Assembly (NCBI RefSeq): GCF_052857255.1 | Contig: NC_135500.1 | Coordinates: 47,675,772-47,739,771, forward strand | Reading direction: 5' to 3' | DNA length: 64,000 nt | Source of the DNA: Amblyomma americanum | Lineage: Eukaryota; Arthropoda; Arachnida; Ixodida; Ixodidae | Part shown: positions 1 to 8,899 of the stretch, in pieces | Layout of the letters: each line of letters opens with the position of its first letter | How positions within the stretch are numbered: the stretch's first letter is position 1 | Made by a program: the position numbers and the translations under genes | Notes under the pieces: generated by a model | The model's database searches: none | Told to the model about the DNA's origin: nothing | What the model saw: the letters and a program-made list of their open reading frames with translations, nothing else

Positions 1-286
1 TAAGGGAGGGAGTGAGAGATTACAAAAGCCATATGCAATCTTCGAAGCAGATGCTGAGAAGTGTGTTAGTGACCCTTCCAGTGCCTTACCAGAAGCACAG
101 ATAGATATAACAAACAACGAATATAGGTGGGAGGTGGGTGACACGCGCTTTATCATGAGCAAAAACCGGCCACATCATGCGATAAGAAAAGTGGTAGGGT
201 TTTGAAGCGAAAAGCTTCACTAGGCCAGCTTTTCGAGCCGTCAGCGAGGCCGCAAGTTTAACCTTGTATGTAGCTGGAGGTCAAAC
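1..286. other. No gene recognised, left edge
   Basis: I see no reading frame with family resemblance, no splice-supported exon and no clear repeat here. The stretch is probably spacer or eroded repeat, since a SINE-derived tandem array begins directly after it. Confidence 0.5.
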
Positions 287-497
287 AAGGAAATGATGCG
301 TCTCACATATCTCGATGGACACCCGGACCACGCTGTAAGGGAAGGAAAGTGAAATGAGTTAGTTTAAAGGGAAAGGAAATTACGCCTCTCTCACATATCT
401 CGGTGGACACCCGAACCGCGCCGTCAGCGAAGAAAATGAAAGTTGGTTTTAAAAAAGGAAATGACACCTGTCTCACATTGCGCCATTTACTTTCCCC
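287..497 (-). repeat. Tandem fragments of a tick-type SINE 3' region
   Basis: Three units begin with AAGGAAAT at 287, 373 and 455, spaced about 82-86 bases apart. Each continues with a CTCACAT... GGACACCC module; the third is cut short. The same module occurs at about 20,645-20,700 inside a SINE read on the minus strand, so these are 3'-end fragments of that family. Directly after the third unit, TGCGCCATTTACTTTCCCCC (479-498) resembles the same 3' end in opposite orientation, forming a small imperfect inverted repeat. I see no coding capacity. Confidence 0.55.
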
Positions 498-680
498 CAA
501 AATACGACTGTCTTTTTTCAATTTGTCTTTTTCAAATTATCTGCAGGGTTTGCGCGTCGTGTGGAACTGGATTTGGTTCCATATCTCCGCATAAAACGAG
601 CAATAATACAGTAGTATCACCGAAGGTATATTAAATATAGGTGAGCGCCTTTAATGTCGTTTCGAAGAAAGCAAGATGTT
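498..680. other. Spacer before the Harbinger element
   Basis: AT-rich sequence with no gene or family resemblance that I can support. It is the left flank of the Harbinger insertion. Confidence 0.4.
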
Positions 681-683
681 TAA

Positions 684-714
684 TGGTGTCTTCGGCTGGT
701 CGTTTTTGAGCGCT
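684..714 (+). repeat. Harbinger left terminal inverted repeat
   Basis: This is the outer arm of the element. Its first 19 bases match the inward reading of the right end except for one T/C change; after that a short indel degrades the match around a TTTGAG core. Two further direct copies of TTCGGCTGGT follow inside the element at 743-752 and 775-784. They look like subterminal binding repeats for the transposase or Myb partner, which is inference. Confidence 0.8.
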
Positions 715-1081
715 CTAGAGCGCTACGAAACGGGTGGTTGTATTCGGCTGGTCGAAAACGAGCAATTGGCATGTATTCGGCTGGTTCTTTTCGAGCGCCT
801 CTGACTTGGAGCGCTCTGTGCCAGAGGGCTCCGAGTTGCTCTCACTTTCCCGACGGAGCAACGAAAGCTCGGCTGGAGATCGCATCACGTGATAGCCACG
901 TTTTCCGGTGTTGGGATCCGCGCCAAGCCAGGCCAAGCCAGTTCCGTAACCTGCTGAAAAATTTGGCGCCAACGCACGAACAGATCGAGTTGCCTCTGCA
1001 CCGAAGTTGTATACCGGGTACCGCTGTGCTAAACTTTTTGGTTGTTTTAGCTCTGCTGAGTGCACGCAGTTTCGCAGCATC

Positions 1082-3111
1082 ATGTCGAAGCGGAAGCGCC
1101 TAGTGGCGTTAGCGAAGCCATCAGTTCTTTTGTTAGCTGCAAATGACAGCACCGACAGCAGTTCCGACGAAGATGACACTCAGGTGTATACAGCGATGTT
1201 CACAGAGTTGTTCACTGTGCCGGCTAAAATACCCAAAGTGACAAGTTACGTGGACACGACGGTGCGACAATATTCTGAATCAGAGGTAAGCGCCAAGGTG
1301 CGGTCAATATTGCTAGCTCTAATTTACATGTTCAACAGTTCCGCAGGAATTTTCGCCTTCCGCGCAAGGCTTGCTACGAGCTTGTCTCCAAGTTCGAGGG
1401 CTCCAATTTCTATCCTTCAAGCAGAAATCACGGTGGCTCACCCGCCAAGACGGCAGAGGAGCATCTTCTTTCGTTTCTTTGGCAAGTTTTCTGAAATTTC
1501 CCCAGCATGATAAGTAGTGAAACAGTGTTCTTGCTCCACGCGATTTGAATTTACAACTAGGCATTCTTGCAGGGTTCGAGCTGAATTGCCGCCTGAAAAC
1601 ATCTTTAAAGCATTCTTTGTCTGTAGCTAATTTCTTGGACTGTGTCATTTGCTCGGTTGGCTATGTTTAAAAGTGGTCAATCTACAGCTGACTAGTTGGT
1701 ACTGCAGTGTTTAGAATTTTTCGTCGCTAGCGCACTGCTTTCCTGAATCCAACCCAGTTAAATAGCCCACACATCGACCTAAAGGGGTTACTTTTACATT
1801 GACAATTCATAAAACGTGCAACATGCATGAGTAACATTGCTTTATAATTGTAATCGCATCAAAGCAATCTTAATTCTATGTAGCACTTGCAATGCATCAA
1901 CATACTCAAGAATGCGGTATAATAATGGCTTTACTCTTGTTTTTCAGGTATGCAAGTAACAAAGCATCCATGCGAGAGGTTGCAGTACTCTTTAACATGG
2001 CAGAATCAACACAGATGGCAGTGATAGACAGAGTTCTTCAGTTTCTCTGTCATATAGCACCAGAAGTCATCAACTTCGGAACCGACAAGGATGCCATCGC
2101 TAAGGATTTTGAAAAAGTATGTACACTTACTGTTCTATTGAGTAGCACTATGCAAGCGCAGGCAGTAGACGACAGCCTGGTGAAGGTTGAGGTAGCTCAA
2201 AGTATCTAGTGTAGTCAACGACCTATCTTGCGCAAAAATCACTTTCTAGAGCAGCACTGATATGCAAACGCCTTCAACGCTTCATTTGAAGGTACCGCAA
2301 TTACATTATGGATGAAAAATATTTGCATGCGTAATAGCACAAGGTATCGTTTTTATCTTCTTGATTTTCTCACCTTTTCCAGGTTGCTGGCTTCCCCAAT
2401 GTGATAGGATGTGTAGACGGCACCTACATACCCATGCGCTGCCCAAAGAACAAAGTGCGGTCCACATATGGAAACCGGCACGACCAGGTGTCTCTCACTA
2501 TGCAAGGCATATGTGATGCAAATGCAAGATTTGAAGATGTGTTTACTGGCACGTCTGGAAAAATTCACGATGCTAGAGTGCTAAGGCTATCCTCTATCAG
2601 TAGTGATCTTCCAAAAATTTGTGAAGTAAACAAATATCATCTGCTCGGTGATGCGGCTTACCCTGTCAGGGAGCATTTGCTCACCCCATATAGAGACTAT
2701 GGCAACCTTACTGCAGCAAAAATTGCTTACAATAACCGCCACACAGCCACGAGAGTGAAAATAGAAAATGCGTTTGGGCTGCTAAAACAGAGGTTTCGGC
2801 AACTCAGATACATTAAGCTAACCACGACTGACAAGATAACACAGCTTATAATAGCATGCTGTGTCCTTCACAATGTTTGCATTGATGCTGGAGACTCTAC
2901 AGATGATCTGTTAACAGAGGAGGAGGTGGTAGAAAGAGCACTACACTTTGCCCAGCACTCATGGCAAAATGAAGTGGACCCTGAGCAATGTAGAGCGGGT
3001 CAGACGACACGTGAAAGTGTGCTACGTCATCTGGGGGAGCTGAAACGAGAGAAGCTAGCCGACCTCTTCCTAAGACGTGCTAGAATGAGGGTGCAGCATG
3101 ATGCAAACTAG
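1082..3111 (+). CDS. PIF/Harbinger (HARBI1-like) transposase, four exons
   Basis: DDE-type nuclease that cuts and pastes its own element in the nucleus. Predicted exons are 1082-1285, 1339-1481, 1948-2116 and 2383-3111, giving 414 residues in one continuous frame. Donors are GTAAGC (1286), GCAAGT (1482) and GTATGT (2117); each acceptor ends in CAG or CCAG. Intron 2 is therefore a GC-AG intron. Exon 1 encodes a basic start and an acidic serine-rich stretch. Exon 3 encodes the helix-turn-helix-like block with SMREVAVLF. Exon 4 holds the DDE_Tnp_4 catalytic core: D184 in GCVDGTYIP, D262 in LLGDAAYP and E300 in ENAFGLLKQRFR, followed by the CCVLHNVC motif. Length is within the usual 350-450 range. 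The start was chosen at the first ATG in the frame that splices correctly. AATAAA follows at 3285-3290. The exon model is untested. Confidence 0.82.
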
Positions 3112-3284
3112 GCAATGCTCCCCTTGTTTGCAACCGTGTACAGAGCTGTGGCTTTCTCTTTACATTCATTAAGGCATTACTTTATCACTTTTATTTTTGA
3201 GTTAAATGTTATCTTATTTTGTGCAAGCTGTTATATTCTGCTCCTTACATTTGACTTCACACTGTGAGCTTAGAAATTGCAGTC

Positions 3285-3290
3285 AATAAA
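3285..3290 (+). promoter_or_regulatory. Polyadenylation signal of the transposase gene
   Basis: AATAAA lies 174 bases after the transposase stop codon, a plausible 3'-UTR length. The convergent Myb gene has a matching signal on the other strand (TTTATT at 3365-3370), so the two transcripts would overlap tail to tail by roughly 100 bases. Confidence 0.5.
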
Positions 3291-3636
3291 ATTGCACCTG
3301 GCTGTTTCATTCTTAGCAATGCAGTTGCAGTGTATTATTCAACTCACTTTCTGCTTCACAGTACTTTATTGCAAAGAGGTGAAATGACAATATTCCATTG
3401 TGCTCCAAACACAAACAAAACAAGCTGTAAAAAATAAAGTAGGAATCCGTAACATAAGGTTGTGGATGGAAAAGTTAAAAACAGCTGTGAACTGCTCCAC
3501 AACTCTGTGTAAACAAGAAAATGATAAAGTAACACAGCTGCAGCTTAACAGCAATAAATAAAATATTGATAAATATGCTGACTATTGTAATAGTAGACTA
3601 GTAGTGTAAACATTGCCAAGATGTGACGATGTCTTC

Positions 3637-5507
3637 TCAGTCTTCGTGATGCAAAATTTTCTTCAGCGTTTCCATGTGCTCTGCATGTGCCCTAAGCAAT
3701 TCCTTATGACGTTCTTCTCTCTTCTTCTCTCTTTCTTCTTTTTTGGCTTCATTTTCTTGGACAATTTCTCTCATTTTCTCAAAAAATAAGTCCATGTGCT
3801 TTGCTCGTGAAGTACTTGGCCGCATGCTTCTATCTGCTTTGCGCTTTTTGCACGGCCTGACTGTATCTGGTTCCTCCAATTTACTTTGACACAGATCCTC
3901 GGCTAACAAACCCTCAGATGCAGTATCAAGCTCTGCAGAGCCCTGACTACTATGGGATGAACTTCGCACATGTGTTGCTGTGTTTTTGTAATGGACATTT
4001 CCAATGCCTCGTAGCACCTCGGGCTCCAAGCTATCATCAATGGCCCTTATAGCGGAAAATTCCTCTTCAAAAGTTGGCCGACAGGGAGCTTGTCCCGACG
4101 TTTTGTTGACCTTCTCTTCGCTCTTCTTTCTTTTAGCTACGGTTTTAAATCGAGTTTCACACTGTATTGCAGTGCGCTTGGTTCCAAGGACCTCCTCTAT
4201 CTCACGAGCAATCTGCTCGTACATGGCGCGCTTTGTCCGGAACCTCATCAGTGGACCCACTTTCGGCGTATACAGCGCATATTTGTCAAGGAGGTACTTC
4301 GTTTCCCCAGAGGTCCAGGGCGCTGTGTGGAAAACAAAGAGAATACTAATACATTTGGGTGTACTTGCGGGCCTCGGCAAAACAGTGACGCAGAAATTGA
4401 ACAGCTACTTAATGCCAGCTACTGCAGTACATGCTTAATGCTACTGCAGTACAATAAAATCGATTTTATGCACAGCAGCTTCACATTACTCCCTGCAATG
4501 CACAACTTTTTAAGCGCACAATGCCCAACTGCTATAAAATGGCCATGGAAAATATTAAATAGATAGTAGTAGTGGTATTTTTATTTGGCCATATAATACA
4601 ATATGCCCTCGAGGTAAGGCAAAAGGAGGAAGACGAGGAAAACCTCCTGACGAGGCCTACACCCCGAATAATGCATCGAACAGTGGCCGCATGAAAAAAA
4701 AAAAACACTTTCAAAACAAGCAACAAAAGTTATACGATAGAAATAGCAAACACTGAAAAAACGATGCAAAGATAATAAACAGCAATTGGCAGAAAACATG
4801 ATACGCACACTCGGCAGTAAAGGAAGTAATGCAAAAGACAAAATATACAAAGTTAGCTGAATTTATAGAGGAAAAAGAATCTTCAGTTTTTTCTTAAAAC
4901 CAGATACACTATGACTTTCTACGGCGATTTTTATTAGAGACTGATAAGCATTACACAATGTTACAAGGTTATCTATAGTTTGTTTTCCATAGTTTGTTCT
5001 AGGTCTTTCAGTGGATAAGGCGACCGCACGTAAACCATACGTAACATTTCTTGAATTATAAGCATTTTGGAAAGACCTGAAATTATGCTTTACTTTATAA
5101 AAAATGTGAACAGCCAAACTCAAATCGTAGGAATGAAAGAAAGTGCGAACATGAAATGTTTCGAAAAGATTATTTTCGACAACTGGGCTTGAACATAATG
5201 AGCATAGAGCTCTTTTCTGAAGAGAAAGAAATTTATACGAATCAGTCTTGTTGCAAGTTCCCCACACCAGGTTGCAGTATACAAGATGGGAATGAACAAG
5301 GGCAAAGTATAATATTCTTCTAACCTGTAGTGGAAGTAGATGCCTAATACGATAGATAACACAAATAGACGAAGAAGTAAACGTGGGGAAGGGCGCACTA
5401 GTGCTTGCATTTGAAATATTCCACAATCTCCTTATTAGCAAATGAAGTCCGTGGAAACAGGCTAGACCATGCAGACGCTTCAGCATACCATTTGGTGGAG
5501 CATCCAT
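3637..5507 (-). CDS. Harbinger Myb/SANT-like DNA-binding protein
   Basis: Second protein of the Harbinger element. In this superfamily the Myb/SANT partner binds the transposon ends and helps bring the transposase to DNA in the nucleus. The main exon is 4322-3637. It begins after a CACACAG acceptor and encodes a SANT-like helical domain (PWTSGETKYLL near the start, CETRFKTV at its third helix), a variable acidic middle, and a basic Glu/Lys/Arg-rich C-terminal coiled coil. A small first exon (5507-5489, MDAPPN) ends at a GTATGC donor and joins in phase, predicting about 234 residues. An open stretch continues upstream to 5572 after an acceptor-like CAG, so the true start could lie further 5'. 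The intron contains a CR1-like insertion. Main exon confident; first exon moderate. Confidence 0.7.
4561..5405 (-). pseudogene. 5'-truncated CR1/L2-like LINE inside Myb intron
   Basis: The minus-strand frame from about 5404 to 4863 encodes the C-terminal end of a CR1-like reverse transcriptase: a YRIRHLLPL block, ILYFALVHSHL, QKRALCSLC, and the typical terminal region ending in FKKKLKILFPL. The rest of ORF2 is missing, the usual outcome of incomplete target-primed reverse transcription. The 3' end carries an AAATAAAAATACC stretch and a short CTA-repeat tail near 4561-4580. AAATATT at 4550-4556 and 5414-5420 may be the target duplication. The insertion lies wholly between the predicted Myb donor (5488) and acceptor (4323), so it need not destroy that gene. 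Confidence 0.7.
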
Positions 5508-5572
5508 GCTACTTGGCTGTCCATGCTCTGGGCTTGAGTACTGAGGCTCATCAGATGTGCTTGGCTGGCTAC

Positions 5573-6649
5573 CTGAGAGAACATAAAGAAGGCAGGAGAG
5601 TCATCATATGATCGCTCAATGCGACGACCCTCACCCACACCGTGTTCTATGTTTACCAACATCAGTGTGTGAGGAAGAGCAGCATTAATTGGTCCCGACC
5701 TATAAATATGCCTATAAGTTGATATCAATACAGCTGAAGAAAACAAATCTGATACATTTTTTTAGCGATGTGAACGACACAAAGTGGCCACTTTTTAAGG
5801 CAATAGCACGATTTTTTTTATTTCCAAATATATTTTCATGCGCGTAAAGAAACTGGGTGAGCAGTTAAGAAAAAATAAAGCGAAAACAAACGAAAATTAG
5901 ATGCTGGCGAGGAAATACAAGCGGGGTCATTAGCTTTCCCACGCAGCGCTCTTGTCACTGTAACCGCTAGATAAGTATTATTTCGTAATTTATGTTTAAC
6001 GCTGACAACTGTATCTATCATCGACCAGTTCGTTGTGGAGGCCCTAATATGCCACGTCATTGAGGAGTGTCAACAAAAACTGAAAAGCAGAGAGCTTGAC
6101 GAAATGCGCCTGCATATAACGTGCTACGGAGCACGCAAGTGGAAGCGCAGGCGAACAGCGGCAAAGTAGGAAGAGAGCGAAAATGATTCATCCAAACGCA
6201 AACATATGCGACTGGGGTTTAGATGCAAATTAACCTTCCGTATGTCGCTTGCGCAGAACATCTTTCTTGAAAATAGCCCACCATTTAGGCGCCAACACCA
6301 CAGCGAGTTGTTGCTACACGTAAGAAATTTGGTGCCAGCACTCGTGTTTGCACGTTTACATCAAAGCAACTGGTGCTGAGTTTAAAATGAATGCATTGCA
6401 GTCGCTGTAAACTTACCGTCCAGCATTGCGTACAGTAGCTGTTCTGCCGTAGACGGACTCGATTCCCCGCCGCCGTAAACGGACGCCATGTTGTTTGTTG
6501 CTGAGCGGCGAAACCGCGAAATGTTGGCGCTGCTGTCGAGCGCTTCCGGCCGCTCCGAAATGCACCCTTGTGTTCGGCTGGGGCGCCGTACCTCCGGCTC
6601 GGATCACGACCCGCCCGCAGATTGGTTTGCTCCTGGGTTGCTCTGATTT
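5573..6649. other. Harbinger right arm, no gene recognised
   Basis: Between the Myb upstream region and the right inverted repeat I find no recognisable frame. It presumably holds the Myb promoter and 5'-UTR exons. A TTCGGCTGG copy near 6573 in direct orientation is one of the subterminal repeats. Confidence 0.45.
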
Positions 6650-6680
6650 GGAGCCTCAAAGCGACCAGCCGAAGACGCCA
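6650..6680 (-). repeat. Harbinger right terminal inverted repeat
   Basis: The sequence ends in CGACCAGCCGAAGACGCCA, the inverse of the left terminus with one mismatch in 19 bases. It is followed by the TAA duplication at 6681-6683. Confidence 0.8.
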
Positions 6681-6683
6681 TAA

Positions 6684-7518
6684 CAAATAAAAAAATGCCT
6701 ACTACTGTGTGTGTGTCCGTATGGCTATCTATGGAAACCTCCAGTCGCTCGACCACAAACGTAGCGAGGGAGATGCTGCTTTTCGCTTCCGACCAGGATT
6801 AACCACAGCGAAACTACCAGCAATTTTTAATGTAGGTAAATAGAGTAGACGTGCGAAAGCATGTTTCGCTTGGTTGGCTGAGGGTTTCACTTTTGCTCTG
6901 CCGTCGGCGCACCTGGTGAGTTTATTAGACTCAAGTTAAGCTCTGATCGAGGTGAAGCTGATCTGATCTGCTCGCACCGCAGGTGGAAGATGATGACGAC
7001 GACGATGTGGAATGCACAGCGCGGGAGTGTGTTGCTGTTTAACCCGGGGCGTGAACGGCTGCTGCGATAGCATAGTGCCCTCGGGCAGAGGCCAGCGAAG
7101 CTTACCTGTTTGCGCCGCTGCGGGTTCGGAACCCAGTCACGGCAACATTTATTTTCTTTCTGCACGGCATGTTGCTATGCTAGGTTTTGCAAAGGTCGCC
7201 TTCAAGGTCAAGCTACACACAAACACGGTGTACCTGTTAGACCAAGTGAAGCAGTGCTTTCGCACTAAAAGGTATAAAAACCAAGTATTGCATGCATGTG
7301 TATTAAACATTTGTTAACTCGCGCCTTGCATGCACTTGTCTGTTTCTTCGGCTCTCTCTTCGTGGATAGTGTCATGTAGTAGCGCGCAGTAAAACGAGAT
7401 GCTGAAACAAGTGGGCCTTGCTTTAGCTCCGCCCAGTCTGTACCACTCAGCATGAGAGTGGTACAGAGTGGGCAGGTCTCAGCTTCTGTGGCGCCTACGG
7501 TGGCGATGACGCTTTAGA
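6684..7518. other. Spacer, no gene recognised
   Basis: Mixed-composition sequence with a short GT-rich tract near 6707-6718 and a GAC/GAT-rich run near 6985-7010. No frame resembles a known family, and I cannot support exons. Confidence 0.4.
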
Positions 7519-7577
7519 GCCGCTGTACGATCGTTTTTCACCCGCATGCGGACGCGTTTTTGCGGCCGTGTGCACGG
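7519..7577 (+). repeat. Left arm of a distant 59-bp inverted repeat
   Basis: Begins GCCGCTGTACGATCG and contains the 10-base palindrome CCGCATGCGG at 7542-7551, followed by GACGCGT and a CCGTG...CACGG end. The inverse copy lies at 13680-13738. By eye about four of five positions agree. It may be a terminal repeat of a large DNA element or simply two copies of a dispersed repeat. Confidence 0.5.
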
Positions 7578-7599
7578 TCCGAACAATGGGGCGCATGAA

Positions 7600-8490
7600 C
7601 GCATCCGCCCGGGCGCACTCAGTTGCTCAATTATCAACTTTGAGATGCACGACCAGATCGTCGCACCACAGCTATTGGCGGCTGTCCCGTGACGTCCTTG
7701 CGTTGCAAGAAACCGGGCACGCGGTCAAGCTCACGAGCTATAGTGTACTTTTCACCGAGACCCGTTAACCTACATGTCTCCTTGTCCACAAGGCCTAGAC
7801 AGCGCAGGAGGTTAATCTCGACCTAAATCTGAAATAATCGTACGTGATGGTCTCTGTCCTGCCTCTACGGCAAACAGATAGCTCCGCACACATACTTAAT
7901 ATCTACTGCCGTGCGAAACTCAAAAAGATCAGTTCTTTAACATCTTTAGCGCAGCGCTAAGGATCGCGGGTTGCGACCCCCTCATGATAGTGGGCGATTT
8001 TAACGCCCCCTGTTCCATGTGGGGCTATAGCAAGGAAGAGCCGCGTGGTCGTAAGTTGGCGGAACTTATATGTACGCTGACCATCACTCTTCTAACCGAC
8101 CCTGCCCACCCGACACTTGTAGGGGATTCCGCCACTCGGGACACCTGCCCCGACCTTACCCTCACGAAACACATACGACACGCAGGGTGGCTCAACACTG
8201 AAGACACCCTCGGTAGCGACCACTTCATACTGAGCACTGTCCTTTGCACTCGACCCTTACATCGCCCCCTTGCCCAAGCCAAATTTCCCGACTGGAATGC
8301 TTTCCGCCAGGCCCTCTCAGTAACTTCTCTCTTGGAGCAAGACTACTCCACTTGGGCACACGGACTCATGCAAAGAGTCCGTAAGCAGATCCAGCTTACG
8401 GAGCGTGCATCGGACGTCGATAACCACCCGATGCACCTCTGGGAAGCTCGCCGCAGCCTCACTAAACGATGGCGGGGGCAGAAACACAAT
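7600..8490 (+). pseudogene. Endonuclease fragment of an I-group-like LINE ORF2
   Basis: An apurinic-type (EEP) endonuclease domain that nicks target DNA for LINE insertion. The first part (about 7690-7770) keeps an LQET motif and then hits stops and frame breaks. From 7984 a clean frame carries VGDFNAP, WGY, GRKLAEL, CPDLT and GSDHF, the conserved endonuclease series, then a KRWRGQKHNR linker near 8490. The reverse transcriptase and RNase H are absent. The closest relative in the window is the endonuclease at 24,244-24,800, which shares the CPDL, GSDHH and LTKRW blocks. This is a truncated copy, not a working gene. Confidence 0.75.
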
Positions 8491-8800
8491 CGTTTTGTTT
8501 TGTGGCTAGTTGGCCCGCTCTGTATATTGATTGCAAGTGTAATAAACAGCACATGAGTGTTAACGCCTTGTCGTCCTTCCCTTTGATTCCTCGAGCACGA
8601 ACCCCTCGGCGGTTAGCGAGCGGGAACGCTGCATCCGCGGAGTGGGAGTGCGGATGGGGGAGGGAGGGAGGGGGCTTTTCCCCATATTTCCACAAGTGGA
8701 TGCCTGAATCGCGCTTCGAAGTACGTGGCGGTGATGTGAGAGAGGCGTAGCCGGGTTGCATGCATCAGCGTTGTGGCAGACACGTGGCACTGCAGCAGAA
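8491..8800. other. Spacer with possible LTR-like 3' signal
   Basis: No gene. A GTAATAAACAGCACATGAGT stretch (about 8540-8559) directly after the LINE fragment resembles the polyadenylation part of a retroelement, but no ends can be defined. A short G-rich run (GGGGGAGGGAGGGAGG type) lies near 8655-8671. Confidence 0.3.
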
Positions 8801-8879
8801 GGTGACCACCCTCTCGCGATGAACCATTAACTGCGAGGATGGCAAGGCGGGCGCGCTGGCTATCCAGCGTGCGGAACGC
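8801..8879 (+). repeat. Unnamed dispersed repeat, copy A
   Basis: GGTGACCACCCTCTCGCGAT, then AACCATTAACTG and TATCCAGCGTGCGGAACGC, recur at 42559-42644 with about a dozen substitutions and one 12-base indel. There is no reading frame. I do not recognise the family. Confidence 0.6.
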
Positions 8880-8899
8880 ACTCAACGTTACAGACGCCA

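Larger units (their letters stand above)
681..6683 (+). mobile_element. Complete PIF/Harbinger DNA transposon with TSDs
   Basis: A roughly 6.0-kb element (684-6680) is flanked by a direct TAA at 681-683 and 6681-6683, matching the TWA target preference of PIF/Harbinger elements. The ends are inverted repeats. The left end starts TGGTGTCTTCGGCTGGTCG; the right end, read inward, differs from it at one of 19 bases. Inside lie a spliced transposase gene (1082-3111, +) and a convergent Myb/SANT gene (3637-5507, -), the standard two-gene Harbinger set. A CR1-like fragment (about 4561-5405) interrupts the Myb intron. Both frames are open across their predicted exons, so the element may be, or recently was, autonomous. 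That activity is inference. Confidence 0.85.

Noticed and set aside
1007..1510. Single-exon 167-codon protein over the transposase start
   Set aside because: It reads through the GTAAGC donor at 1286 and into the wrong frame of exon 2; the spliced model explains the homology better.
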